This document shows positions 33,748 through 42,661 of a stretch of 64,000 nt of DNA, piece after piece; the stretch's first letter is position 1; the number at the start of each line of letters is the position of its first letter. Origin of the DNA: Paraconexibacter antarcticus (GTDB taxonomy: Bacteria > Actinomycetota > Thermoleophilia > Solirubrobacterales > Solirubrobacteraceae); the NCBI RefSeq assembly GCF_024220175.1, contig NZ_CP098502.1, forward strand, positions 2,232,001 through 2,296,000, in the 5' to 3' direction. The notes under the pieces are model-generated. The model saw nothing but the letters and a program-made list of their open reading frames with translations. It was not told where the DNA came from and ran no database searches. The translations under genes and the position numbers were made by a program.

Positions 33748-35516
33748 GGCCCCGCAAGCAGCGGCGGCGGCGGCCGCCCGAGCGCATGGCCGCCGCCGTC
33801 GCCCTCGGTTTGATCGCGGCCATGATGTACCTCGCCTTCGGGCCCGGCAACCCGCTCGCCCGGCGCTTTGAGATCTCCGCCGAGGTGACCTCGACCGTCG
33901 GACTGCGCAACGGCAGCCCGGTGCGGATGGCCGGGATCCAGATCGGCGAGGTCACGGCGATTCGCCGGGGCGGGGCCTCCACGGCGACGATCGTCCTGCG
34001 GCTTGACGCCCACGCCGGGCTGCACGCCGACGCCTCCCTCGCCGTCGCCCCGCGGCTGCTGGTCGAGGGCAACTCCTACGTCGACCTGCACCCGGGAACC
34101 CCGACCGCGCCCCCGCTGCACGACGGCGATCGTCTGCCCCGGGCGCGGACGTCGGCGCCGGTCCAGCTGGACCAGGTCCTCAGTGTCCTGCAGCCCGCCA
34201 CCAGAGCGGCGCTGCGGGCCGGGATCCGGGAGCTTCACGGCATGCTCGGGCAGGGGCCGCACACCGACCCCGCCCGCAGCACATCAGGGGCCGCCGCCCT
34301 GCGCGGCGCCTCGGGCGAGCTCGCCCGGGCGCTGCCGTCCTTCACCCGCGTCGCCGAGAGCCTCCGCGGCACCCGCCCAGGTGACCTGCAGCGGGCGGTG
34401 GCCGGCGCACGCGACGTCGCGGCCCAGCTCGCCGCCGACCCGGCGCGGCTCGGTGCCCTGGTCGGCCACTACGACACCGTGATCGGCGTCCTCAGCGCCC
34501 GGGACCGCAGCCTGCAGCAGAGCGTGGACGGACTGGCGCTCACCCTCCGGCGGGCACCCGCCCAACTCCAGCAGATCGACGCCGGCCTCGATCCGCTGGC
34601 CCGCTACGCCGACCAGGTGCGCCCGGTTCTGCGTACCGCTCCGCCGCCGCTCCGGGCCGCCACCGCGGCGCTGGCGCAGGTGCAGGCCGCGGCCGGCCCA
34701 CGTGAGCTGCCGCGGCTGCTGAGCGCGCTGCGCCCCGTGACCTCGTCACTGCCGGCCCTCACCGACGAGCTGACGCGGACGACGGCGCTGGTGGACCAGG
34801 CGAGCCGCTGCGTGAGCCGCAACGTCGTGCCGACGCTGAACAAGGAGCTCCCCGACGGCCGGCTGTCGAGCGGACGGCCGGCCTGGCAGGACCTGCTGCA
34901 CATGGCCGCCGCGCTCACCGGCACCTCACCCGGCTTCGACGGCAACGGCGGGACGCTGCGCATCAGCATCGCCGAGGGCGCGAACGCGGTCCGCGGCCTG
35001 CTGCCCGGCCTCGGCCCGATCGTTTCCTCCGCCAACCTCGAAGGGGTCCGCCCGCGTTGGCTCGGCCCTGGAGCCACGCCGCCGTTTCGCCCGGACGCGC
35101 CCTGCACCGACCAAGCGCTCCCCGACCTCGCCAAGCGCTCTGCCCCGGGGCTGCCGACCGGGCTGCGGCGTGTGGCGGAGCCGTCGCTGTCGACGGCGGC
35201 CGCGCAGAGGAAGGCAGCGATCGTCCGCGGCATCTACGGGTCGCGCGCGGACCGCCTGTCCCTCTACCGCCGTCTCATGCGCGGCATCGCCGCGCTCACG
35301 CCCACGCCCCGCCCGGCCCCGGCCACGCCAACCACCCGGCGACCTCTGCTCCCGGGGCTCCCGCTCCCATCGCGGCCGGCGGCCCCAACCCCGGCGCCGG
35401 CGACCGGACCCGACCGCGTGCCGCCGGCCCCCACCACGGCGCCGGCGCCCCTGCCCGCGGTGACCGAGCTGCTGAAGAAGCTCCTGCCCGGCCTGGGCCC
35501 CGGACGGCGGCCATGA
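33744..35516 (+). CDS. mceD: MceD-family protein with Pro-rich tail, operon 1
   Basis: At 590 residues this is the longest Mce protein of the operon. It has an anchor at about 16-34, an MCE domain (FEISAEVTSTVGLRNGSPVRMAGIQIG), a helical region, and the strongly conserved SPGFDGNGGTLRIS motif. It then has a Pro/Ala/Thr-rich stretch of about 60 residues (PTPRPAPATPTTRRP...) ending in an amphipathic LLKKLLPGLG. The Pro-rich tail could span part of the envelope. ATG 33744 overlaps mceC. Confidence 0.92.
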   Translation: MRPRKQRRRRPPERMAAAVALGLIAAMMYLAFGPGNPLARRFEISAEVTSTVGLRNGSPVRMAGIQIGEVTAIRRGGASTATIVLRLDAHAGLHADASLAVAPRLLVEGNSYVDLHPGTPTAPPLHDGDRLPRARTSAPVQLDQVLSVLQPATRAALRAGIRELHGMLGQGPHTDPARSTSGAAALRGASGELARALPSFTRVAESLRGTRPGDLQRAVAGARDVAAQLAADPARLGALVGHYDTVIGVLSARDRSLQQSVDGLALTLRRAPAQLQQIDAGLDPLARYADQVRPVLRTAPPPLRAATAALAQVQAAAGPRELPRLLSALRPVTSSLPALTDELTRTTALVDQASRCVSRNVVPTLNKELPDGRLSSGRPAWQDLLHMAAALTGTSPGFDGNGGTLRISIAEGANAVRGLLPGLGPIVSSANLEGVRPRWLGPGATPPFRPDAPCTDQALPDLAKRSAPGLPTGLRRVAEPSLSTAAAQRKAAIVRGIYGSRADRLSLYRRLMRGIAALTPTPRPAPATPTTRRPLLPGLPLPSRPAAPTPAPATGPDRVPPAPTTAPAPLPAVTELLKKLLPGLGPGRRP

Positions 35517-36778
35517 GCCTTCGCGCCCGCATCACGCTCGCGCTCTTCGGCGTGCTGGTGCTCGCCGGCATCGCCTCCGGGAGCTACGTGCTCGTGCACC
35601 AGCGGCTCACGCTGCCCGGCACGGACACCTACGACGTGGCGATCGACCTGACCGCCGCCGATGGCGTCGCACCGGGGCTCGGCCAGCCCGTCCGCGTCGC
35701 CGGGGTGAAGGTCGGGTCGATCTCCGCGGCCCGCATCCACGACGGCCTCGCGCGCGTCACCCTCGAGATCGAACGCGGCACCCTGCCACACGTCTACCGC
35801 GACGCGCGAGCAGCGCTGGTGCCGATCACGCCACTTGAGGATCTGCAGGTCGACCTGAACCCGGGGACTCCGGCACGCGGCGAGCTTCCCGACGGCGCGG
35901 TGATCGGCGTCGCCCGGACGGACGCGCCGGCGCCCTTCTCCGAGGTGCTCTCCTCGTTGGACCGCGACACCCGCGACTTCGTCGCCTCCCTGATCGCCAA
36001 CGTCGCCGATGGCACCCGAGGACGGGCCGCCGGCGTCCGCGAGGCGCTGCGGAGCCTCGGCCCGACCACGGCTCAGCTCCGGGGTATCACCACGCGCCTG
36101 GACCGGCGGCGCCACGCCCTCGCGCGTCTGGTCCACAACCTCTCCGCGGTGACAGCGGCGGCCGCCGACGACCGGGCGCTCGCGCGCGTCGTCGCGTCCG
36201 GGGACCAGGTGCTGCAGGCCGTTGCCGGGCAAGAGGCCGCCCTGGACGCCGGCCTGCGGCGCCTCCCCGGGACCCTTGACACCGTGCGCACCACCCTCAG
36301 CAGCACGGGCACGTTCATGCGCGAGCTCACCCCGACCCTCACAGCCCTCACCCCGCCGACGACGCAGCTGCCGGCGACGCTGCGTGCCTTAGGCCCCTTC
36401 GCGAAGGCCACCACCGTGGCCCTGCGGCAGCAGATCCGGCCGCTCGTGCGCGAGGCCCAGCCCACGGTGCGGACGCTCGGCGAGGCGGTCCCGTCGCTGC
36501 GGCGGACCGCGCCGGCGGCATCCGCGACGCTGCGCGCCACCAACTACGCGCTCAACGAGCTGGCCTACAACCCGCCGGGCGACGACGAGGGCCTGCTGTT
36601 CTGGTTTCCGTGGTGGTTTCACAACTACGGGTCGATGTTCGGGGCGCAGGACGCCCACGGCAGCGCGGCCCGCGCCATGGTCCTGATGAACTGCCAGCAG
36701 CTCACCGGTCTCGTCGGCCTCGGCGACATCCTCAAGACCGTGCTCGGCACGTACTCGCTGTGCAAGGGCGGTGCCTGA
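35513..36778 (+). CDS. mceE: MceE-family protein without lipobox, operon 1
   Basis: The 421-residue protein has an N-terminal helix (RITLALFGVLVLAGIASGSYVLV) with no Cys, so unlike mycobacterial MceE it is not a lipoprotein. The MCE domain starts YDVAIDLTAADGVAPGLGQPVRVAGVKVG. The C-terminal signature NELAYNPPG...FWFPWWFHNYGSMF is conserved in all three MceE proteins, followed by NCQQL and a final Cys (SLCKGGA). ATG 35513 overlaps mceD; its stop shares one base with the mceF start. Confidence 0.92.
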   Translation: MSLRARITLALFGVLVLAGIASGSYVLVHQRLTLPGTDTYDVAIDLTAADGVAPGLGQPVRVAGVKVGSISAARIHDGLARVTLEIERGTLPHVYRDARAALVPITPLEDLQVDLNPGTPARGELPDGAVIGVARTDAPAPFSEVLSSLDRDTRDFVASLIANVADGTRGRAAGVREALRSLGPTTAQLRGITTRLDRRRHALARLVHNLSAVTAAAADDRALARVVASGDQVLQAVAGQEAALDAGLRRLPGTLDTVRTTLSSTGTFMRELTPTLTALTPPTTQLPATLRALGPFAKATTVALRQQIRPLVREAQPTVRTLGEAVPSLRRTAPAASATLRATNYALNELAYNPPGDDEGLLFWFPWWFHNYGSMFGAQDAHGSAARAMVLMNCQQLTGLVGLGDILKTVLGTYSLCKGGA

Positions 36779-38184
36779 TGGAGACGCGTCTCCCGCCCTG
36801 GCGGTCGCTCGTCCTACCCGGGCTGTTCGTGCTCACCTGCATCGTCGGCGGAATCTTCATGTGGCGCAGCTTCGGTGGCGACACGCCGCTGCAGGCGCGC
36901 GGCTATCGCATCAACGTGCCGCTCACGGACGCCCCGAACCTCTTCCCGGGCTCCGACGTGCGGATCGCCGGCCTCAGCGTCGGTAAGATCACGCGCGTCA
37001 CACGGCGCGGCACGACCGCCGACGCCCAGTTGGACATCCGCCCCGAGTTCGTCCCCGTGCGGGCTGGCACGCGCGCGACGCTGCGCAGCAAGTCGCTGCT
37101 GGGCGAAGGCTTCCTGGAGCTCACCCCACCCCGCCGGAAGACACGCGCGATCCCCGACGGGGGCGCGCTGCGGGCGGCGGACATCGTGCCCGCCCAGCGC
37201 CTCGACGACGTCCTGGGGACCTTTGACCCCGCCACGCGCGCGGACCTGCGTGCGCTGGCCCGCGGCCTGGCACGGGCCACCCGAGGTGCCGGCGGCGACG
37301 TCAACCAGACGCTCGGAGAGGCCGAGCCGGCGACGGCCGGCCTGCAGATGACGCTCGGTGTGCTGGACCGGCAGGGCACCAGCCTGCGGCAGCTCGTGGC
37401 CAACTCGGCGACAGTCGTGTCCGCCCTCGGCCGACACGAGGGCGCTCTGCGCAGCGCGATCACGGGCGCCGGCCGGGTCTTCGCCGTCACCGCGGCCCGC
37501 AACCGGGCGCTGCGCCGGACCGTCCGGGCGCTGCCCCCGTTCCTGGTCGCCCTCCGGGGCACCGCGCGGACCCTGGGCGCCGCGAACGCCGACCTGCAAC
37601 CTGCAGCCTCGGCGCTCGCAGGCGTGGCGCCCGCCGTCCGGCCGGCTCTCTTGCAGCTGCGGGCTGTCGCCCCGGAGGCCCGCCGCACGCTCGACGCGGT
37701 CGCGGCCACGCTGCCGGCGGCCGATCGCGGGCTGCCCGCGCTGCGCCGGATCCTCGGTGCGGCCGCGCCAGCACTGGACGCGCTGCATCCCGTGCTACGC
37801 GAGGCGCTGCCGGTCCTCCAGTTGCTCGCGACGGTCCGTGACTCGGCGGTGACGACGTTCGCCGGCGTCAGCCAGATCCACAACGGCACCTTCCTCGCCG
37901 AGGACGGCCGCGTGCAGCACTACGCCAACGGGATCATCACGCTCTGGAACGAAAGCATCGGCGGCTGGGTCAGGCGCCTGCCCTCCAACCGCGGCAACAC
38001 CTATCCCAAGCCCGGGTTCCTGGACAAGATCGCCACCGGCCTTGAGTCCTTCGACTGCCGGCACGTGCACAACCCCAACTACCTGCCGCCGTTCGGGGGC
38101 ACGCCGCCATGCATCACCCAGGGACCGTGGACGTTCAACGGCGAGCGGCGGTACTACCCCACGCTGCAGCCCGCCCCGCCATGA
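36778..38184 (+). CDS. mceF: MceF-family protein, operon 1
   Basis: The 468-residue protein has an anchor at about 10-30, an MCE domain (YRINVPLTDAPNLFPGSDVRIAGLSVGKI), and LRSKSLLGEGFLELTP at the end of the domain. The C-terminal region has WNESIGGWVRRLPSNRGNTYPKPGF, FDCRHVHNPNYLPPFGGTPPC (a likely disulfide) and a PAPP tail. It is the last gene of the operon; 148 bases separate it from the BVMO gene, which has its own promoter. Confidence 0.92.
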   Translation: METRLPPWRSLVLPGLFVLTCIVGGIFMWRSFGGDTPLQARGYRINVPLTDAPNLFPGSDVRIAGLSVGKITRVTRRGTTADAQLDIRPEFVPVRAGTRATLRSKSLLGEGFLELTPPRRKTRAIPDGGALRAADIVPAQRLDDVLGTFDPATRADLRALARGLARATRGAGGDVNQTLGEAEPATAGLQMTLGVLDRQGTSLRQLVANSATVVSALGRHEGALRSAITGAGRVFAVTAARNRALRRTVRALPPFLVALRGTARTLGAANADLQPAASALAGVAPAVRPALLQLRAVAPEARRTLDAVAATLPAADRGLPALRRILGAAAPALDALHPVLREALPVLQLLATVRDSAVTTFAGVSQIHNGTFLAEDGRVQHYANGIITLWNESIGGWVRRLPSNRGNTYPKPGFLDKIATGLESFDCRHVHNPNYLPPFGGTPPCITQGPWTFNGERRYYPTLQPAPP

Positions 38185-38238
38185 GGGCGGCCACGCCACC
38201 GCACGACCGGCGCACCAAGACAGTCGCCAGGGCTCGGG

Positions 38239-38273
38239 TTGACCAGAACTTCACCGTAGTAGATACTTACTTC
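38239..38273 (+). promoter_or_regulatory. Promoter and operator-like element of the BVMO operon
   Basis: TTGACC (38239-38244) and GATACT (38262-38267) are 17 bases apart. The overlapping AGTAGATACTTACTTC (38258-38273) matches 13 of 16 bases of AGTACGTGCTTACTTC upstream of the TetR gene at 55691. It also shares AGATACTT with the mce operon 2 promoter. AGTA and TACT are inverted-repeat arms. Confidence 0.6.
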
Positions 38274-38332
38274 ATTCCGCACCGGGGCGGTCCGCCGCTC
38301 GGGAAAGCCCGGAAACCACCCAGGGAGACGAC

Positions 38333-39967
38333 ATGACGCACCCGCCCACACGGTCCAGCACGCGGCCGGCGTACGACCTCGGCGCCGATGGCCTTGATCG
38401 CGAGCTCGCGCTCAGGCTCTCGCTGCCCGAGGGTGCCTCTGCCGAAGCCGAAGCGCCCGTGGACGGTGAGATTCGCCACGTGGAGACGCTGATCCTCGGC
38501 GGGGGGCTCTGCGGTCTGGCGGCCGCGATCGGCCTCAAGCGCGACGGTCGCGAGGACTTCCTCATCATCGAGCGCGGCCGGGCGCTCGGCGGCACCTGGC
38601 ATCACAACCGCTACCCCGGATGCGCGGTCGACATCCCCTCGCACCTGTACTCGTTCTCGTATGCCATGAACCCCGACTGGGGCCGCGTGTACGTCGAGCA
38701 GCCCGAGCTGGAGCGCTACATCCAGGACACCGCGCGCGGCTTCGGGCTCCACGACCACCTTTCGCTCGACACCGAACTGCTGGAGGCGCGGTGGGACGAG
38801 GAGGCGCAGCGCTGGCAGGTCACGACGAGCCGCGGCCGGATCTGTGCGCGGTTCTTCGTGATCGCGGCGGGGCCGCTTCACGACCCGGTCATCCCGGGCC
38901 TTCCCGGCCTCTCGAGCTTCCGCGGCCCGATGTTCCATTCGGCGAACTGGCCGGAGGACGACCGTGACCTGACCGGACGCCGCGTGGCGGTGGTCGGCAC
39001 CGGGGCCTCCGCGGTGCAGTTCATCCCGCGGATCCAGCCGAAGGTCGCCCAGTTGACGGTCTTCCAGCGCACCCCTGGGTGGGTGCTGCCGAAGATGGAC
39101 TGGCGCACCACGCGGATCGAGCGCTGGCTGCTACACCGCGTGCCAAAGCTCATGTCAGCGGTCAGGGCGGCCCAGTGGCGGGTGCTCGACGCGTTCCTCA
39201 TGGGCACCGTGCACCATCCGCGGGCGGCCGCGATCGGCCACCTCGCCGGACGGCTCAACATCCGCCGCGCAGTCAAGGACCGGCGCCTGCGCAAGACGCT
39301 CACGCCGCAGTACACGCTGACCTGCAAACGGGCGATGTTCTCCAACGAGTACTACCCCGCGCTCGCCAAGTCGAACGTCGAGGTGGTGTCGACCGGGGTC
39401 AAGGAGATCCGCGAGCACTCGATCGTCGGCGTCGACGGCACCGAGCGGGAGATCGACACGATCATCTTCGGCACCGGCTTTCACGTCATCACCACGCACC
39501 CGATCGCGGACCGCATCCGCGGACGCGGCGGCGAGACGCTCGCCGAGTACTGGGACGGCAGCCCGCGCGCCTACATGGGCACCTCGATCGCCGGGTTCCC
39601 GAACTCGTTCATCATGTTCGGCCCGAACATCGGCACCCTCTCGGGCTTCGTCATGGCCGAGTGCCAGGTCGACTACCTCACCGCCGCGATCCGCGCGATG
39701 GACGCCGCCGGCGTCGAATCGATCGACGTGCGCGAGCAGGCGCAGCAGGCCTTCGTCGACGAGATCGACCGCGGCGTGGAGGGCACGACGTTCCTCGTCG
39801 GAGGCTGCACGAGCTACTACATCGACACGGCCGGGCGCGTCGCCCTGGCGTGGCCGTGGACGATGCGCTCAATGCAGCAGCGGCTCTCCCGCTTCGATCT
39901 GACGGCATACCACTCACGCACGGCCGAGCCCGTGCCCGTGCCGCATCCGGCCCGGGCGACGAGTTAG
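38333..39967 (+). CDS. Baeyer-Villiger-type flavin monooxygenase
   Basis: The 544-residue protein has an N-terminal extension of about 45 residues, then FAD motif GGGLCG (56-61), GGTW (87-90), the BVMO fingerprint F196-R-G-x-x-x-H-x-x-x-W206-P, and a second Rossmann motif GTGASA. It would oxygenate a ketone with NADPH and FAD to give an ester or lactone. It starts a plus-strand operon with a serine hydrolase (19-base gap) and an SDR. GGGAGA before ATG 38333 serves as ribosome-binding site. It resembles the BVMO at 3071-4585. Confidence 0.92.
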   Translation: MTHPPTRSSTRPAYDLGADGLDRELALRLSLPEGASAEAEAPVDGEIRHVETLILGGGLCGLAAAIGLKRDGREDFLIIERGRALGGTWHHNRYPGCAVDIPSHLYSFSYAMNPDWGRVYVEQPELERYIQDTARGFGLHDHLSLDTELLEARWDEEAQRWQVTTSRGRICARFFVIAAGPLHDPVIPGLPGLSSFRGPMFHSANWPEDDRDLTGRRVAVVGTGASAVQFIPRIQPKVAQLTVFQRTPGWVLPKMDWRTTRIERWLLHRVPKLMSAVRAAQWRVLDAFLMGTVHHPRAAAIGHLAGRLNIRRAVKDRRLRKTLTPQYTLTCKRAMFSNEYYPALAKSNVEVVSTGVKEIREHSIVGVDGTEREIDTIIFGTGFHVITTHPIADRIRGRGGETLAEYWDGSPRAYMGTSIAGFPNSFIMFGPNIGTLSGFVMAECQVDYLTAAIRAMDAAGVESIDVREQAQQAFVDEIDRGVEGTTFLVGGCTSYYIDTAGRVALAWPWTMRSMQQRLSRFDLTAYHSRTAEPVPVPHPARATS

Positions 39968-39986
39968 ACGCACCGGCACCGCGGCC

Positions 39987-41369
39987 ATGGCCCCCGAGAA
40001 CTTCATGGAACGACTGCACACCGTGGACGGCAGCTGCGACCCGCGCTTCGCGAGGGTGCGAGAAGAGTTCGAGCGCAACTTCGCCGAGCGCGGCGAGCTC
40101 GGCGCCTCGGTCTGCGTAATTGTCGACGGCGAGCCGGTTGTCGACCTCTGGGGTGGCATCGCCGACGAACGTGACGGCCGGCCCTGGCAGCGCGACACGA
40201 TGAACGTCGTGATGTCCTGCTCGAAGGGCCTGACGGCGATCTGCGGCAACATGCTCATCGACCGCGGCGAGCTTGACCCCGACGCACCGGTCGCCCGCTA
40301 CTGGCCCGAGTTCGCCCAGGCGGGCAAGGCCGACATTCCCGTCCGGATGGTCTTCAACCACCAGTCCGGGGTGGCGCACGTCGACGAGCGGGTGCCGCCC
40401 GGCGGCATCAACGACTACGAGCTGATGGTGGCGCTCGTCGAGCGCACGACGCCGTTCTGGACCCCCGGAACCCGTGCCGGCTACCACGGCCTCACCGTCG
40501 GCTGGCTCGTCGGCGAACTCGTACGGCGAGTCAGCGGCCGCACCGTCGGGACGTTCTTCCGCGAGGAGGTCGCCGAACCGCTCGGCCTGACCGACTGCTG
40601 GATCGGCCTCCCCGAGGCGCAGGAGCACCGGGTCGCGCGGTCGATCCCGTTCGAGCTGCCGATCCCCGAGCTACCGCCGGCAGCGCAGCGCCTGCTGGAC
40701 CCGACCGGACGGGCGTTCAGGGTCCTCTCCCGCGTCGCCGCCGCGAGCCCGGCTGTGCAGCGGCGGATCGCGCGTGAGCTCGCCCGCCACGTCGACGCCG
40801 CCGACCTGCCGCCGAACCTGATGGCCCGCCTCGCCCAGCTGGATCCACTGCTGTTCGCGCTCATGGGAAACATGGGCGACTGGCTGCCCGACCACTTCGA
40901 CACCCCGGTCGCCCACGCGGCGGAGGTCCCCGCCGGTGGTGCCGTCGCCAACGCCCGCGGGCTCGCCGGCGCCTACACGCCGCTGGCCCTCGGGGGCACG
41001 GTCGACGGCGTCCGCCTCGTCAGCGCGGACGGGATCGCCCGCATGCGCCACCCGCAGTCCGTCCACGAGATCGACGCCGTGCTCGGCATCCGCACCTCCT
41101 ACACCATGGGCTTCAGCAAGTCCTGGCCCAACCCCGGGGTCGCGGACTCCTCCGTGATCATCGGCGAGGACGCGTTCGGCACCCCGGGCATGGGGGGCCA
41201 GATGGGCTTCGCCGACCCCGCCTACCGCCTCGCGTTCGGATACACGATGAACCGCCACGGCGTCGGCACCGCCCTGAACGCCCGCGGTCAGTCGCTGATC
41301 GACGCGACCTACGAGATCCTCGGCTCGCGCGGTCGCAAGCTGGGGTTCTGGGCCCGACCCTCGTCCTGA
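39987..41369 (+). CDS. Beta-lactamase-fold serine hydrolase (EstB/family VIII esterase-like)
   Basis: The 460-residue protein has the SxxK motif S77-CSK80 (catalytic Ser and Lys), Tyr166 in the GYHGLT motif (the Y-x-N/YxA position of this family) and a C-terminal GMGGQMGFADP block in the place of the KTG/HTG motif. Family members are usually esterases rather than beta-lactamases. There is no signal peptide, so it is cytoplasmic. Directly after a BVMO, its likely job is to hydrolyse the ester the BVMO makes (inference). It is followed by an SDR in the same operon. Confidence 0.9.
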   Translation: MAPENFMERLHTVDGSCDPRFARVREEFERNFAERGELGASVCVIVDGEPVVDLWGGIADERDGRPWQRDTMNVVMSCSKGLTAICGNMLIDRGELDPDAPVARYWPEFAQAGKADIPVRMVFNHQSGVAHVDERVPPGGINDYELMVALVERTTPFWTPGTRAGYHGLTVGWLVGELVRRVSGRTVGTFFREEVAEPLGLTDCWIGLPEAQEHRVARSIPFELPIPELPPAAQRLLDPTGRAFRVLSRVAAASPAVQRRIARELARHVDAADLPPNLMARLAQLDPLLFALMGNMGDWLPDHFDTPVAHAAEVPAGGAVANARGLAGAYTPLALGGTVDGVRLVSADGIARMRHPQSVHEIDAVLGIRTSYTMGFSKSWPNPGVADSSVIIGEDAFGTPGMGGQMGFADPAYRLAFGYTMNRHGVGTALNARGQSLIDATYEILGSRGRKLGFWARPSS

Positions 41370-41394
41370 CCGCCGTCCCCCCGAAAGGCATCCC

Positions 41395-42237
41395 ATGAAG
41401 ACCCAGCTCCCCCTTCCCGGAAAAGTCGCGCTCGTGACCGGCGGCGCGCGCGGCATCGGCTTCGAGACCGCCCGTCAGCTGCACGAGCGCGGCGCGTCGG
41501 TCGCCGTCCTGGACCTCGACCTCGACGCAGCGCAGAGCGCCTGCGAGCAGATCGGCGCACGCACCCTGCCGCTCGCCGCCGACGTCACCGACTCCGCGGC
41601 GCTCCGCCGCGCCGTGAGCGTCACCGTCGAGCACTTCGGTGGTCTTGACATCGCCGTGGCCAACGCCGGCGTCGCGCCGCCGATGAAGCCGATGACGAAG
41701 ATCGGCGGCGAGGTCTTCGAGCGGATCGTCGAGGTCGACCTGCTCGGCGTCTGGCGCACCGTCGACGCCGTCCTGCCGCAGATCGTCGCCCGGCGCGGCC
41801 ACGTCGTCGTCGTCGCCTCCGTGGCCGCGTTCGCTCCCGGCGTGCTGTCCGCGCCCTACGCGGTCAGCAAGGCCGGCGTGGAGCAACTGGGCCGCGCGCT
41901 ACGCACCGAGCTGAAGATCCACGGGGCCAGCGCCAGCGTGGCGTACTTCGGCTTCATCGACACCGACATGGTGCGGGACGCCTTCGACGGCATCGGCGAC
42001 CCGGTGGCCCAGCGACTACAGGCCCTCTTCCCGAGCTTCACCCGCAAGCGCCAGACCCCCGCCCAGGCGGGCGCGGTCGTCGTCAACGGGATCGAGCAGC
42101 GGGCGGCACGGATCATCACCCCGAGCTACTGGCGCGTGTACTCGGTGCTGCGCGGCGTCCTGAACCCGATCATCGACCGCTCGATGGAGCGCGACAAGCG
42201 GCTGCTAGAGGCGATCCGCGTCGCCGAGCGGGCCTGA
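41395..42237 (+). CDS. SDR-family NAD(P)-dependent oxidoreductase
   Basis: The 280-residue protein has TGGARGIG (15-22), NAG (90-92), catalytic Ser142 and Tyr155-AVS-Lys159. LDLDLD after the second strand favours NAD. The C-terminal ~70 residues (from VNGIEQRAARIITPSYWRVY) form the extension often seen in SDRs encoded with P450 and BVMO genes. It lies 25 bases after the serine hydrolase and should be co-transcribed. It would interconvert an alcohol and a ketone in the same pathway. Confidence 0.9.
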   Translation: MKTQLPLPGKVALVTGGARGIGFETARQLHERGASVAVLDLDLDAAQSACEQIGARTLPLAADVTDSAALRRAVSVTVEHFGGLDIAVANAGVAPPMKPMTKIGGEVFERIVEVDLLGVWRTVDAVLPQIVARRGHVVVVASVAAFAPGVLSAPYAVSKAGVEQLGRALRTELKIHGASASVAYFGFIDTDMVRDAFDGIGDPVAQRLQALFPSFTRKRQTPAQAGAVVVNGIEQRAARIITPSYWRVYSVLRGVLNPIIDRSMERDKRLLEAIRVAERA

Positions 42238-42344
42238 CCAGGTCCAGCCGACGACGGGTCCGTGGGCCGGCACCGCCGGACACAGTCACTGGGTCGACCC
42301 ACACCGGGCCACGCACACCGGACGGCCCCACAAGGCAATTCGAC

Positions 42345-42540
42345 GGGGCATCCTGGTGGCGCACGCGGACCGCGCGATCGTCGGCTGGTTCGCGGGAATC
42401 ACGCAGAATGCGATGTCCTCCACGCAGCGCCGCTCGACGCCCGGGGAAGATCGCTCGCCGATCGCGAAGGCGTAGAGCACGAGCGCGACCATCATCGCGG
42501 GGTCGAACGTAGCGCGACCCTGCCCATCCTCGCGATACGC
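42345..42540 (-). pseudogene. IS1182-family transposase N-terminal remnant
   Basis: The minus strand reads DGQGRATFDPAMMVALVLYAFAIGERSS, then VERRCVEDIAFCVIPANQ and, after a small deletion, TIAR and RVRHQD, the typical N-terminal (DUF772) segment of IS1182-type transposases. The catalytic domain is missing. It occupies much of the 424-base gap between the SDR and P450 genes, so an IS once sat inside this gene cluster. Confidence 0.75.
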
Positions 42541-42590
42541 GGACCTCCGGGTCGCCGAACGGCAGGTGGTTCAGGGCGTCGCCTTCCGGT

Positions 42591-42611
42591 ATTGTAAACA
42601 GTCAGTGACTT
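42591..42611 (+). promoter_or_regulatory. Operator-like element upstream of the P450 gene
   Basis: The site reads ATTGTAA-N8-T-N-ACTT, the same pattern as 27904-27884 upstream of the paralogous P450. Orientation is the same relative to the gene, and the distance is similar (50 versus 57 bases to the start). It contains the palindrome AGTCAGTGACT. Confidence 0.6.
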
Positions 42612-42661
42612 AGCCCCGCAGGCTGCGCCCGCCCCCACGTGACGACCCCGAGGAGTTCGAC

